Assembly: GCA_938015605.1 (NCBI GenBank)
Contig: CALLPO010000011.1
Span: 1 to 15,726, forward strand
Reading direction: 5' to 3'
Length of the DNA stretch: 15,726 nt
Origin: an uncultured Candidatus Altimarinota bacterium
GTDB lineage: Bacteria; Patescibacteriota; Gracilibacteria; BD1-5; UBA6164
The position numbers and the translations under genes were made by a program. Under the pieces are notes generated by a model that saw only the letters and a program-made list of their open reading frames with translations, was not told the DNA's origin and did no database searches. Of the stretch, positions 8,563 to 15,726 are shown piece by piece. How positions within the stretch are numbered: position 1 is the stretch's first letter; each line of letters begins with the position of its first letter.

Positions 8563-9267
8563 TTAGTTATCTTTAAATCATCTTGTACATAAATTATCTT
8601 TACATATATCAATTTGTCCAGATTTATAATAGCATCATTCTAATCCAGATTTATCATAATTACAAAAACAATCTGAGTCTTTCTCACATACTTCTCAATA
8701 GTTATCTGATTTTTTAGAATTAGCTAATTCTTCTTGTCTATCATACACCATAATTTCAGTTTTTCACATCATTGAATCCGTTGAATCCTCAAGTGAATAA
8801 ACATGTATATCATGTAAACCACTTCTAGAAAAAATAGCTCAATCATCAAAATACATCGTTCATTTCTCATCAGCATTGTATTCAATAGCTCCATTATCTA
8901 AATCTTTAGATAATTCTGCATCCCTATCACTTTCAGAAAATATCAACAATGTATCTGAATAATTAGGGTCTTTTGCTGTAATTTCAAAAGCATTGCTGTC
9001 TCAAACATATATTTTTTCTCAATTGTTTTTTACACTAATTGTGAAATAATCTTCAACTACAGTATTATTTCCCGTTCTGTTTGTAGAGTTATTAGAAGTT
9101 TCATCATCTATTAATTCTCTCTCTCAGGATATCTGAAGATTAGGGGTTAAAAAAATTTCAAGCCCACGCTCAAATCCATATTTATTTGTCATCCATAAAA
9201 TACTAAATAAAAAAATAAGTAATATAACTATTACAAATGATTTTAGATACGTTAATAATAATTTCAT
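8563..9267 (-). CDS. membrane-anchored exported protein with a C-terminal six-cysteine domain
   Basis: This 234-residue protein has one N-terminal hydrophobic segment (SFVIVILLIFLFSILWM, about residues 10-26) preceded by a lysine, so it is probably anchored with the rest outside. No lipobox is visible. A polar, Asn/Thr-rich linker leads to a beta-rich stretch (about 70-185; FTISVKNNGEKIYVGD, FEITAKDP, HDIHVYSLED, KTEIMVYDR) that reads like an Ig- or cadherin-like domain. The last 45 residues contain six cysteines in EVCEKDSDCFC, EGCYY, DICKDNLC, probably three disulfides. About nine glycines are UGA, so the gene is invisible under the standard code. It starts four bases after the yggS-like stop codon, with a GAGG about nine bases before ATG, so it is almost certainly cotranscribed. 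I do not recognise the family; a role in surface contact or adhesion is speculation. Confidence 0.7.
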
Positions 9268-9271
9268 GCTA

Positions 9272-9907
9272 TTAATCCTCAATGATTAAACTCTTCCCTA
9301 CTCTAACAATATTAATTTCTTCTTCAATTGCTATTTTATAGTCTCTTGATGTTCAAGCTGATATTAATCAATTCTGTAGGTACTTACTTCTGATTTCTTT
9401 GAGAAATTTAAATTCTTCTCTTCTTTCTTCTTCACTGCATTCAGATTTTCATATAGCTGAAAATCACATGAGAGAAATATTTTCTGTATCATCTATTATT
9501 GTCATAAAATCTGTGATTTTGTCAGGAGAAATTCATCACTCCTTAGTTGCATCAATGTTTATTTGTATGAATACTTTTACCCAATTTCATTGCTTTTCAC
9601 AAATATCATTTATTTTTCTAATTTGTTTTATATTGTCTAAAGAATGAATAGTTCAGCAATATTTTGTAATAAATTTTATTTCTTTTGATTGAATATTTCA
9701 TATAAAATGAGTTGCCTCTCTTTCTAGTTCTTTTTCTTTAAGAGAAGAAACTCTATTTTCTCACAGCCCAATTAATACTTCTGAATCTTCCTCAGAAAAT
9801 TGAGAAATAAGGTCATTAGTTTCTTCTAAATTCCAATATTTAGTAACCGCTAAAAGCTTAGATTCTGACTTCTTAAAATCATCTATTAATTGTCTATTAA
9901 TCTTCAT
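9272..9907 (-). CDS. yggS: YggS/PLPBP-type pyridoxal phosphate-binding protein
   Basis: This 211-residue protein belongs to the YggS/PROSC family, a single-domain TIM barrel of the alanine-racemase N-terminal fold that binds PLP and keeps vitamin B6 pools in balance; it has no known catalysis. The PLP lysine is K23 in LLAVTKYW, followed by IGLGENRVSSL (family GENYVQE), HFIGNIQSKE (family HFIGxLQxNK), VFIQINIDATKEGGI, SLMGFSAIG and the phosphate-binding ISAGTSRDYKIAI (family SMGMSxDxxxAI) with VRVGKSLII at the end. Gly in ENRV, FIGN, MGFS and SAGTS is UGA-encoded, which is required for the motifs to read correctly. It is somewhat shorter than the usual 230 residues and lacks the FGxR-type end. 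It lies 37 bases after ackA and four before the next gene. Confidence 0.9.
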
Positions 9908-9944
9908 AATTATCTAGTTTATATATTATTCTAAATATAACTTT

Positions 9945-11120
9945 CTACACTAATTTTTCAACTTCATTTTTAATTAACAATTCTTCATTAGTTGGTATAA
10001 GATAAAGTTTTACTTTTGAATCTGGAGTTGAAAGGAGAGTTTCTTCTCATCTAACATCATTTTTAGATTCATCAAAAACCACTCAACAAAAAGCTAATCT
10101 TGTTGCTATAATTTTTCTAATATTGATTGAATTCTCTAGTACTCAAGCTGTAAAAATGATACTATCAACTCAACCTAAGTCAGCAATATATCCTCAAAGA
10201 AATCTTACAATTCTAGAAATATACATCTCCAGTGCAAATTCATAATCTTTGTTTCACTCAGCAATTCAATCTTCTATGTCTTTTAAATCTCATGTTTTCC
10301 CAGTAAGTCATAAAACACCAGAATGATTATTTAAAACATCTCTAAGTTGAGCTGGAGAAAGGTTTTCTTTTTCTTGAAGAAATGTAATGACTCATGGTCA
10401 AATTCATCCAGATCTTGTTCACATTACCAGTCAATCAACAGGAGTAAATCACATTGATGTGTTGAGACATTTTCAGTCTTTTATTGCACTTAAACTTGCT
10501 CAGTTTCAGATATGACAACTAATCACTCTTTCTTCTTGTTTTGCTAAAATTTGAGTAAGTCTTTCACTTACATATTTATGAGAAATTCCATGAAAACCAT
10601 ATTTTCTTACTCAATATTTTTCGTAATATTTTTTAGGAATGGCATACATAAAATTAGTAGCAGGCATAGTTTGGTGAAATGCTGTATCAAAAACAGCAAC
10701 CTGTTTTGATTCATTAAAAACTTCCTCCGCTCATTTAATACATGCAAGATTTGCCGGATTATGAAGAGGTGCAATTTCAATACATTCTTCAATTCTACTT
10801 TCTACATTTTTATCAATAATGACGCTATCTGAAAAGAAGGAACCTCCATGAACTACTCTATGCCCTATTGATTCAATTTCTGAAATGTCTGCAATGATTT
10901 TTTCTGAAAATAACACTTCTACTACTTGATTTAGAGATTCAGTATGATCTGTAAAGTTTTGATTAATAATTCTTTTCTCTCAAGAGAATTTATATTCTAA
11001 TACACCTTTCTCATCTCAAATTCTTTTTACTACTCATGATACAATTTCTTCAGAATCATTTTTTTGAAACACACTGAATTTTAATGAAGAACTTCATGCA
11101 TTTAAAACTATTATTTTCAT
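9945..11120 (-). CDS. ackA: acetate kinase
   Basis: Acetate kinase interconverts acetyl phosphate plus ADP and acetate plus ATP, giving ATP by substrate-level phosphorylation in fermenters. The 391 residues match the usual 390-400. Motifs in order are IVLNAGSSSLKF at the start, SIGHRVVHGG, APLHNPANLA, VAVFDTAFHQTMP, YGFHGISHKYV, CHIGNGASLSAIK, MGFTPVDGLVMGTRSGGIGPG and IPTNEE near the end, which cover the known acetate, phosphate and nucleotide sites. UGA encodes 24 of 35 glycines, including both in HIGNGAS (near 10500-10508), making this the clearest proof of UGA=Gly in the window. No pta gene is in view, so the source of acetyl phosphate is unknown. It is the first gene of a four-gene minus-strand cluster. 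A TATAAT lies at 11150-11155 upstream, without a convincing -35. Confidence 0.98.
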
Positions 11121-11170
11121 ATCTTTATTTATAATTAATTAACTTTCATATTATATAGAAAAATAAAAAT

Positions 11171-11198
11171 TTGCACTACTTGTTTTTATAAATAAAAT
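11171..11198 (+). promoter_or_regulatory. promoter of mltG
   Basis: TTGCAC (11171-11176), a 16-base spacer and TAAAAT (11193-11198) lie about 32 bases before ATG 11230, giving a short leader with no Shine-Dalgarno site. Confidence 0.5.
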
Positions 11199-11229
11199 CT
11201 TGCTGATTTATTAATGAATAATTATATAT

Positions 11230-12294
11230 ATGTCTGATACAAAAAAAACAAATATTTTTTTTAGATTATTTAAACTCCTTATATGGATAGCAATTATTGG
11301 GTGAATTATATTCTGGAATAAGTATTCCACTTTCACTGATACTCTACTAACAAAAGATGCAACAACAATATCTATTGAAGAATGAGATTACTACTCAAAT
11401 ATTTATACAAAATTTATATATGTAGAATGAGAAGGTTGAGAAATATGAGAACAAATCATTGATGAGACACTATTAAAAGTTTATTTAAAACTTAACCCTC
11501 CATCATGAGCACTACAAGCATGAAGCTATAAAATCAAAGAAGGTACTAAATTTTCAGAATTATTTGAGCAACTTAAAGAACCAATTAAATCTGAAGAAAT
11601 TACTGTAACATTTTTGGAATGATGGAATATTTTTGATATAGATGATTACCTCTCCAATAGAGAACTTATTGAAGAAGGAGCATTTATGAAATATGCAAGA
11701 ACAAATGGAATAGAAGAGCTTAGGCCTAAGTATCCATTCTTAGAAAATGCAATTACTCTAGAGTGATTTCTATACCCTGATAGTTATAGATTATTCAAAA
11801 ATAAATTTTCTCCAGAATACCTAGCAACTAAAATGCTTGATAATTTTGAAACAAAAGTATATGAAAAAATACTCATTTGAAAATCAAATGAAGAAATACT
11901 TGAAATAGTAAATATAGCTTCAATATTAGAAAAAGAAGAAAAATCAGATGCTGAAAAACCAACTGTTGCTTGAATTTTGAAAAAAAGATATGAAGATAAT
12001 TGGATGATCGGAGCTGATATTACAGTTTGTTATCCACATGACCTTACAGCAGAAGAATGTAAAATGGTAGTAACAGAGTATATTAATGAAGTAAATGAAT
12101 ATAATACCAGAACAAAGACTGGTCTTCCTAAAACTCCAATTGGAAACCCACAATTTTCTTCAATTGAAGCAACTGTAAACCCAAAAGATACACCACACTG
12201 GTTCTATCTTCACAATACTAATACTGGAAAAATATACTATGCTACTACTAATGCACAGCATGAAGCTAATAAAGCAAATTATTTATATAGATAA
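11230..12294 (+). CDS. mltG: endolytic murein transglycosylase MltG (YceG-like)
   Basis: MltG cuts glycan strands next to new peptidoglycan and is thought to end strand elongation. This 354-residue protein has one N-terminal membrane anchor (LLIWIAIIGGIIFW, about 16-29) and an extracellular domain. A LysM-like part (NPPSGALQAGSYKIKEGTKF, about 90-109) is followed by VTFLEGWNI and the YceG catalytic core: ITLEGFLYPDSYRLF, ASILEKEE with the expected catalytic E234, then VNEYNTRTKTGLPKTPIGNP and FSSIEATVNPKDTPHWFYLH at the end. UGA gives glycines in GFLYPD, VAGIL and others; the 3' third lacks UGA by chance. The start is the only ATG that keeps the anchor. It diverges from ackA and is followed at once by a strong terminator. 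Confidence 0.95.
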
Positions 12295-12298
12295 AAAA

Positions 12299-12324
12299 AG
12301 CAGAGATTAATCTCTGCTTTTTTT
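12299..12324 (+). terminator. terminator of mltG
   Basis: AGCAGAGATT pairs perfectly with AATCTCTGCT (12299-12318), followed by seven T. It begins five bases after the mltG stop. A-tracts on the left make it nearly symmetric. Confidence 0.9.
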
Positions 12325-12351
12325 GATATTTAAGATTATATATGATAGAAT
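12323..12351 (+). promoter_or_regulatory. promoter of the 124-residue protein gene
   Basis: TTGATA (12323-12328), a 17-base spacer and TAGAAT (12346-12351) start inside the T-tract of the mltG terminator, so the next gene is probably transcribed separately. The leader is about 25 bases. Confidence 0.6.
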
Positions 12352-12382
12352 TTTTATATATTATATATGTAATGTAAATATT

Positions 12383-12757
12383 ATGGGTGCAGATTTTAAA
12401 ACACCAAGTGGTTCTAGTGAAATAAATAATAACTTAACTGAAGTTCAAAAATCAGCTCAAGAGTATATTGATGCTAATCCTCTAACAAAATGACATGTTC
12501 ATGCTAAAGGATTTACTGATAAAATGTGAGATACTTTTTATACAGTTCAATGAGAGAGTGGTGATGAATCTGCTTTTTCAATTGCCTCAATATTATGAAA
12601 ATTAAATTTAATAGAAGAATATTCAACAATTGCAAACATGCGATTTGCACAGAGTGATTCAAAATTAAGTAAATGAGATATATTAAGACTAAAGGTATCT
12701 TGATATGAAGACAATGATGGAAAAGATGTGTGGGAATTACAAATTCAAAAAGACTAG
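12383..12757 (+). CDS. hypothetical small protein with a possible LysM-like fold
   Basis: This 124-residue protein is not firmly recognised. It starts MGADFKTPSGSS, has a polar helix-prone N-terminus (about 12-32), then FYTVQGES (52-59), AFSIASILGKLNLIEEYSTIANMR (64-87) and KLSKGDILRLKV (94-105). The order 'YTV..., SIA, helix, N, KGDxLxL' resembles a LysM unit (YTVxxGDTLxxIA...LxPGQxLxI), but spacing and key residues differ, so this is a weak hypothesis. There is no signal peptide or membrane helix, which would be unexpected for a wall-binding LysM protein. Six glycines are UGA. It has its own promoter just behind mltG, and its TAG stop is inside a terminator hairpin shared with der. Confidence 0.7.
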
Positions 12758-12774
12758 ATTATCTAGTCTTTTTT
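12747..12774. terminator. bidirectional terminator between the 124-residue protein gene and der
   Basis: AAAAAGACTAGA pairs with TCTAGTCTTTTT around a TTA loop, a perfect 12-bp stem with a U-run in either direction. The TAG stop of the plus-strand gene (12755-12757) lies in the stem, and der on the minus strand stops at 12781. Confidence 0.85.
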
Positions 12775-12780
12775 ATTTTT

Positions 12781-14154
12781 CTATTTAACTTTTCAGAGAT
12801 GTTTCCCTCTTCATCTATACTCAATAACAATTGGAGTACCTTCAAATCAGAAGTTTGCTCTAATTTTGTTTTCAAGATATCTCTTATATGAAAAATGAAA
12901 ATGATTTGGATTATTCGTAGTTAATACAAATTTAGGAGGATTTACATCTGCTTGTGTTCAGTAGTAAATTTTAGGAGAATGAGATTTTCTATTCCCTGTT
13001 GGAGGATGTTTATAAATAACTTGTTCAAGAAATTCATTGAAGATTCATGTTTTTACCCTTTTGAATCTTTCTTCTTTAATCTCCCCAGCTCTTTCTAGAA
13101 TTTCATTTACTCTCTTTTTATCAGTAGCTGATGTGAAAATTACTGATACCCAAGGTACAAATTCAATTTTTTCTTTAAGGTAATCAATATACCTATTCAT
13201 CATTGTTTCTTTATTAACTCATGGTTTATTCAGTACTTTGTCCCATTTATTAACGGCAATAATTAATCACTTTTTTTCTTCTAAAACTCTTGAAATAATT
13301 GATAAATCTTGTTGAACTATTCATTCAAATCAATCCATTACAACTGCAATAATATCAGCTCTTTTGATAGCTCTCTCACTTCTCATGATAGACCAATTTT
13401 CAATATTTTTTGTTCATATTCTGCTAAGTCTTCTAATTCAAGCAGTATCAATGAGTACGTAATCTTTTTCTCCGAATCTGAATTTAGTATCAACTGAATC
13501 TCTTGTAGTTCCAGGCATATCTTTTACCATAACTCTATCCTTTCAAACAATAGCATTAATAAGACTAGATTTCCCAACATTAGGTCTACCAGCAAGAGCT
13601 AGACTTACTACTGAATCATCAAAAGTTTCTAATTTATAATTAAGTCCTTTATTAGTAAGGAACTTTGCTACAAATCTTCTCACATCTCCTAGTCATGCAT
13701 TATGACTTACAGAAACTGGGAAAAAATCCATTTCTCATTTTCATGCTAAACTCCAAGCTTCCATTTTTTGACTATCGTTATCTGCTTTATTTGCTACAAC
13801 AATGAAATTTTTAACTCCTCATTTTTTAAGTACTCTTGAAATTCTTTCATCAAGATCTGTGAATCTATCATATTCTACTAACCAGATAAGTAGATCTGCT
13901 TCTGTGATTGATTTTTCGGTTCTCTCAATAATATCATCAGCTACAATATCTTCTTTAGATCCAAAATCAAGTCAACCTGAATCAGCCAAAATATAGCTAA
14001 GGTCATTTGACTCATCAGTATATTCAAATTCAGAGATATCTCTTGTTGTACCAGCTTCATCTGCTACAATAGCTATTTTATGACCAACATACATATTGAA
14101 AAAACTTGATTTTCCAACATTTGGTCTCCCAACTACTACTACTTTTGCTAACAT
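12781..14154 (-). CDS. der: ribosome assembly GTPase Der (EngA)
   Basis: Der has two tandem G domains and a KH-like C-terminal domain and is needed for large-subunit ribosome assembly. The 457 residues are of normal length. G domain 1: GRPNVGKSS (9-17), AGTTRD, DSGGLDFG (58-65) and NKAD. G domain 2: GRPNVGKSS (189-197), PGTTRDSVDT, IDTAGIRR and NKWD (302-305). The KH part ends with HPPTGNRKSH, KIYYGTQADVNPPKFVL and NPIVI-like GTPIVIEYRGRG. UGA supplies glycines in DSGG, KTGIFN and YRGRGKHLGK, so only the first 60 residues are visible with the standard code. It starts at the first ATG without a Shine-Dalgarno site, 66 bases after corA, and could be read from its own promoter or through corA. 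It ends in TAG just before a shared terminator. Confidence 0.98.
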
Positions 14155-14182
14155 TATTTTCTAGTTAATTTTTATCTTGCCC

Positions 14183-14209
14183 ATTATATAATTATATTTT
14201 ATAAAGCAA
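14183..14209 (-). promoter_or_regulatory. candidate promoter for der
   Basis: A perfect TATAAT (14183-14188) and a TTGCTT (14204-14209) stand 15 bases apart on the minus strand, the same pair and spacing as upstream of rpoB. The spacer is short for a standard sigma-70 promoter. Confidence 0.35.
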
Positions 14210-14220
14210 GTTTTTAAATT

Positions 14221-15132
14221 TTAGAGTTTTCCTTTCTTATTCAAATAAAAGTATACAGAAATCATTATTAATATACTCATAAATAAAAGGATATAAATAA
14301 ATGATGGGGAATCTGCAAATGGAAGATTTATATTCATTCAATAAAAACTTGTAATCAGAGTAAGAGGAAGTAAAAATGCAGAGAAAATTGTCAGTAGTCT
14401 AATAACATTATTAGTTTGGATATCAATAATTGACTTGAAGGCATCTTCTATTGAATCTATATATTCTTCAAGAACTCTTACATCTGTAACTACCTTAGAA
14501 ATTTTATCTTCTAAATCTTCAAAATATACTTCAATTTCATCAGAGAACAGTGCATTCATATTGTCTTCTAACCTTCTCATTACAGGTATTTGAGGAGCTA
14601 ACATATGTTTTAACACCATGATATTCCTCTTCTTAACCATAAGTTCTTTAACTAAAGAGCTACTTGTATTTTCAAACACCTTTTTTTCTATAATTTTTAA
14701 GTCTTTCATTACATTATCATGAATTTTAAAAACTTTTTCAATCATTGCCTGAACTACTTCATACAGTATAAAAGCTGAAGTAATTTTGAAATTATTTTTT
14801 TTGTCTATTTTTAAATCTTTATAGTTTTTAAAAATTTTAGTAGTCTTTGTTCATGGAAAATTCCTTAAAGTAATAAGAAAATCTTTCCCTAGAAATATAT
14901 TAAATTCATTTAACTCATAGACTTTTTTATAAGAATTATACTTTGGAAAATGTAGAACCATAAAAATATAGTCATCATAACTATCAATCCTGGCTCTCTG
15001 ATTATCTTCTAAACACGCTTCAATATCTAATTCATGAAAATCATATTTTTTGATTAATTTCCTTACTTCATCTTCTCATAAGTTTACTCCATCAACCCAT
15101 TCAATTCATTTTATTTTTAGTTTTTGAAGCAT
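14221..15132 (-). CDS. corA: CorA-type magnesium channel
   Basis: CorA forms a pentameric inner-membrane channel for Mg2+ (and Co2+). This 303-residue protein has a cytoplasmic N-terminal domain (GIEWVDGVNLGEDE, then KKYDFHELDIEACLEDNQRARID typical of the family), a long stalk helix (about 130-235) with MLAPQIPVMRRLED, and two membrane helices: LLTIFSAFLLPLTLITSFY followed by the GMN selectivity motif at 265-267, then FIYILLFMSILIMISVYFYL and a short basic tail KKGKL. The Gly of GMN is a UGA codon (14338-14340), so the standard code would cut the protein exactly before its signature. Length and layout are normal for CorA. The start is the first ATG, behind a good promoter. It may be cotranscribed with der. 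Confidence 0.96.
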
Positions 15133-15161
15133 AGTTTTCAATAATTATTTTTATTCTATTT

Positions 15162-15189
15162 AGTATAAATAGTTACCTTGGAATTGCAA
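15162..15189 (-). promoter_or_regulatory. promoter of corA
   Basis: On the minus strand TTGCAA (15184-15189), a 16-base spacer and TATACT (15162-15167) lie about 30 bases before ATG 15132. It is back to back with the plus-strand promoter at 15201. Confidence 0.55.
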
Positions 15190-15200
15190 AGAAAAAGAAA

Positions 15201-15228
15201 TTGACTTTTAAGTATTTTAATTTATAAT
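15201..15228 (+). promoter_or_regulatory. strong promoter of the 136-residue protein gene
   Basis: TTGACT (15201-15206), 16 bases and a perfect TATAAT (15223-15228) make this the best sigma-70-like match in the window. The leader is about 20 bases and has no Shine-Dalgarno site. Confidence 0.7.
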
Positions 15229-15255
15229 GTTTTTATACTCTACTAAAACAATACT

Positions 15256-15666
15256 ATGCTTAATAGTTTAAATAACTTTTCATATACTGATTTAGATTAT
15301 ATTCACATGCTTGAATGATTAACTGATAATCGTTCATGTTCTAATTCATATGATATTTTTCCATCAAATGAATTAAAAGAGTGGAGAGATCCAAATGATC
15401 CAAATGAAATCAGAGTTTCTATCCATCCAGAGGGGGAAGATATGTATAAAATTAAATGATTAAAATGATATTTCTATCTAGATACAGAAAATGATTGTTT
15501 GTTAGATTTTGAAAAGGTAAAAACTGATCAAGATATGCAAATGTTAAAAATGGCCATTAGGCTTATTACTAAAAAGGTCACAAGAGAGAATATTGAAACA
15601 GTGTATAATTTTAGATTATGCAATCAATGAGGTGTATACTGAATCATTAAAAAAACTGAAGACTAA
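15256..15666 (+). CDS. hypothetical protein, 136 residues, own transcription unit
   Basis: I do not recognise this protein. It starts MLNSLNNFSYTDLDYIHML, continues through a polar segment with DPNDPNEIRVSIHPEGED (about 47-64) and KIKGLKGYFYLD (66-77), then a helical KVKTDQDMQMLKMAIRLITKK (about 87-107), and ends in a Gly-rich CNQGGVYGIIKKTED. It is soluble by composition, with two Cys (residues 29 and 82) plus one near the end and no signal peptide. Five glycines are UGA (for example LEGLTD, KIKGLKG and VYGII). The gene is flanked by a near-consensus promoter and a perfect terminator that contains its TAA stop, so it is a single-gene, probably well-expressed unit, divergent from corA. No function can be assigned. 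Confidence 0.75.
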
Positions 15667-15681
15667 GTCTTCAGTTTTTTT
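15649..15681. terminator. bidirectional terminator after the 136-residue protein gene
   Basis: ACTGAAGACT (15655-15664) pairs perfectly with AGTCTTCAGT (15666-15675), flanked by seven A on the left and seven T on the right. The TAA stop (15664-15666) forms the loop. It also suits the minus-strand gene ending at 15692. Confidence 0.9.
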
Positions 15682-15691
15682 AATACTTTTT

Positions 15692-15726
15692 TTAATCTTC
15701 ATCTTCTTCAATAACTTCAATACTTA
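15692..15726 (-). CDS. C-terminal end of an unknown minus-strand gene
   Basis: Only the last ten or so codons are present, reading SIEVIEEDED then TAA (15692-15694). The acidic tail and its position just upstream of a bidirectional terminator suggest a real gene end, but the sequence is too short to identify it. Confidence 0.45.
   Translation of the reverse strand, partial: SIEVIEEDED

Noticed and set aside
1..15726. UGA as tryptophan (code 4, mycoplasma-like)
   Set aside because: UGA sits at invariant Gly positions such as HIGNGAS, ALGPGGL, FFGSSQ and GMN, where Trp would destroy the motif, and TGG is used for the real Trp sites.
1..15726. CRISPR array, tRNA or rRNA genes
   Set aside because: No regularly spaced repeats, no cloverleaf with a GGTTCRA-type T-loop and no rRNA-like conserved blocks were seen; intergenic gaps are short and explained by promoters and terminators.
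1..15726. rpoB, der and other genes being pseudogenes because of many in-frame stops
   Set aside because: All interruptions are TGA, frames remain intact across full length, and the sites match conserved glycines; this is recoding, not decay.

Overview
The window is about 15.7 kb of AT-rich bacterial DNA that makes sense only if UGA is read as glycine (genetic code 25). With UGA as stop, nearly every gene breaks into fragments. With UGA as Gly, the fragments join into full-length genes, and UGA falls on family-invariant glycines: FFGSSQLSQF and ALGPGGL in RpoB, CERCG in RpoC, HIGNGAS in acetate kinase and GMN in CorA. Trp would be wrong at these sites, so this is not the mycoplasma code. Code 25 is known from Absconditabacteria (SR1) and Gracilibacteria; the window does not decide between them. 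Genes end only in TAA or TAG, and most lack a clear Shine-Dalgarno site.

Layout. Positions 1-4092 (minus): complete rpoB followed by the first 191 codons of rpoC, with an apparent promoter and a possibly folded leader at 4190-4275. 4385-5227 (plus): a small extended-SDR (epimerase-like) gene, divergent from rpoB. 5254-5808 (minus): a DUF937 protein with an EF-hand-like loop. 5966-7468 (minus): purB, adenylosuccinate lyase. 7610-8107 (plus): a VanZ-like membrane protein, divergent from purB. 8109-11120 (minus): a likely four-gene operon in transcription order ackA, a yggS-type PLP protein, a membrane-anchored six-cysteine protein, and a charged 147-residue protein. 11230-12294 (plus): mltG, then a 124-residue protein that may carry a LysM-like fold. 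12781-14154 (minus): der (engA). 14221-15132 (minus): a CorA-type Mg2+ channel. 15256-15666 (plus): an unrecognised 136-residue protein with a strong promoter and its own terminator. The last bases hold the acidic C-terminus of another minus-strand gene.

Functionally this is mostly housekeeping: transcription (rpoBC), ribosome assembly (der), cell wall (mltG), magnesium uptake (corA), substrate-level ATP formation (ackA), PLP homeostasis (yggS) and purine conversion (purB). No mobile element, CRISPR array, tRNA or rRNA was seen.

The most striking feature is purB. It is the only complete gene here with no in-frame UGA (0 of about 34 glycines, against 24 of 35 in ackA). It also has GC-richer codons, a textbook AAGGAG ribosome binding site and its own promoter. 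This looks like a transferred gene not yet adapted to the UGA=Gly code. Other points to check are an Ala in place of the near-invariant Glu of the RpoB CPIETPEGPN motif, a possible pseudoknot at the 5' end of the rpoB leader, and stop codons built into symmetric bidirectional terminators.
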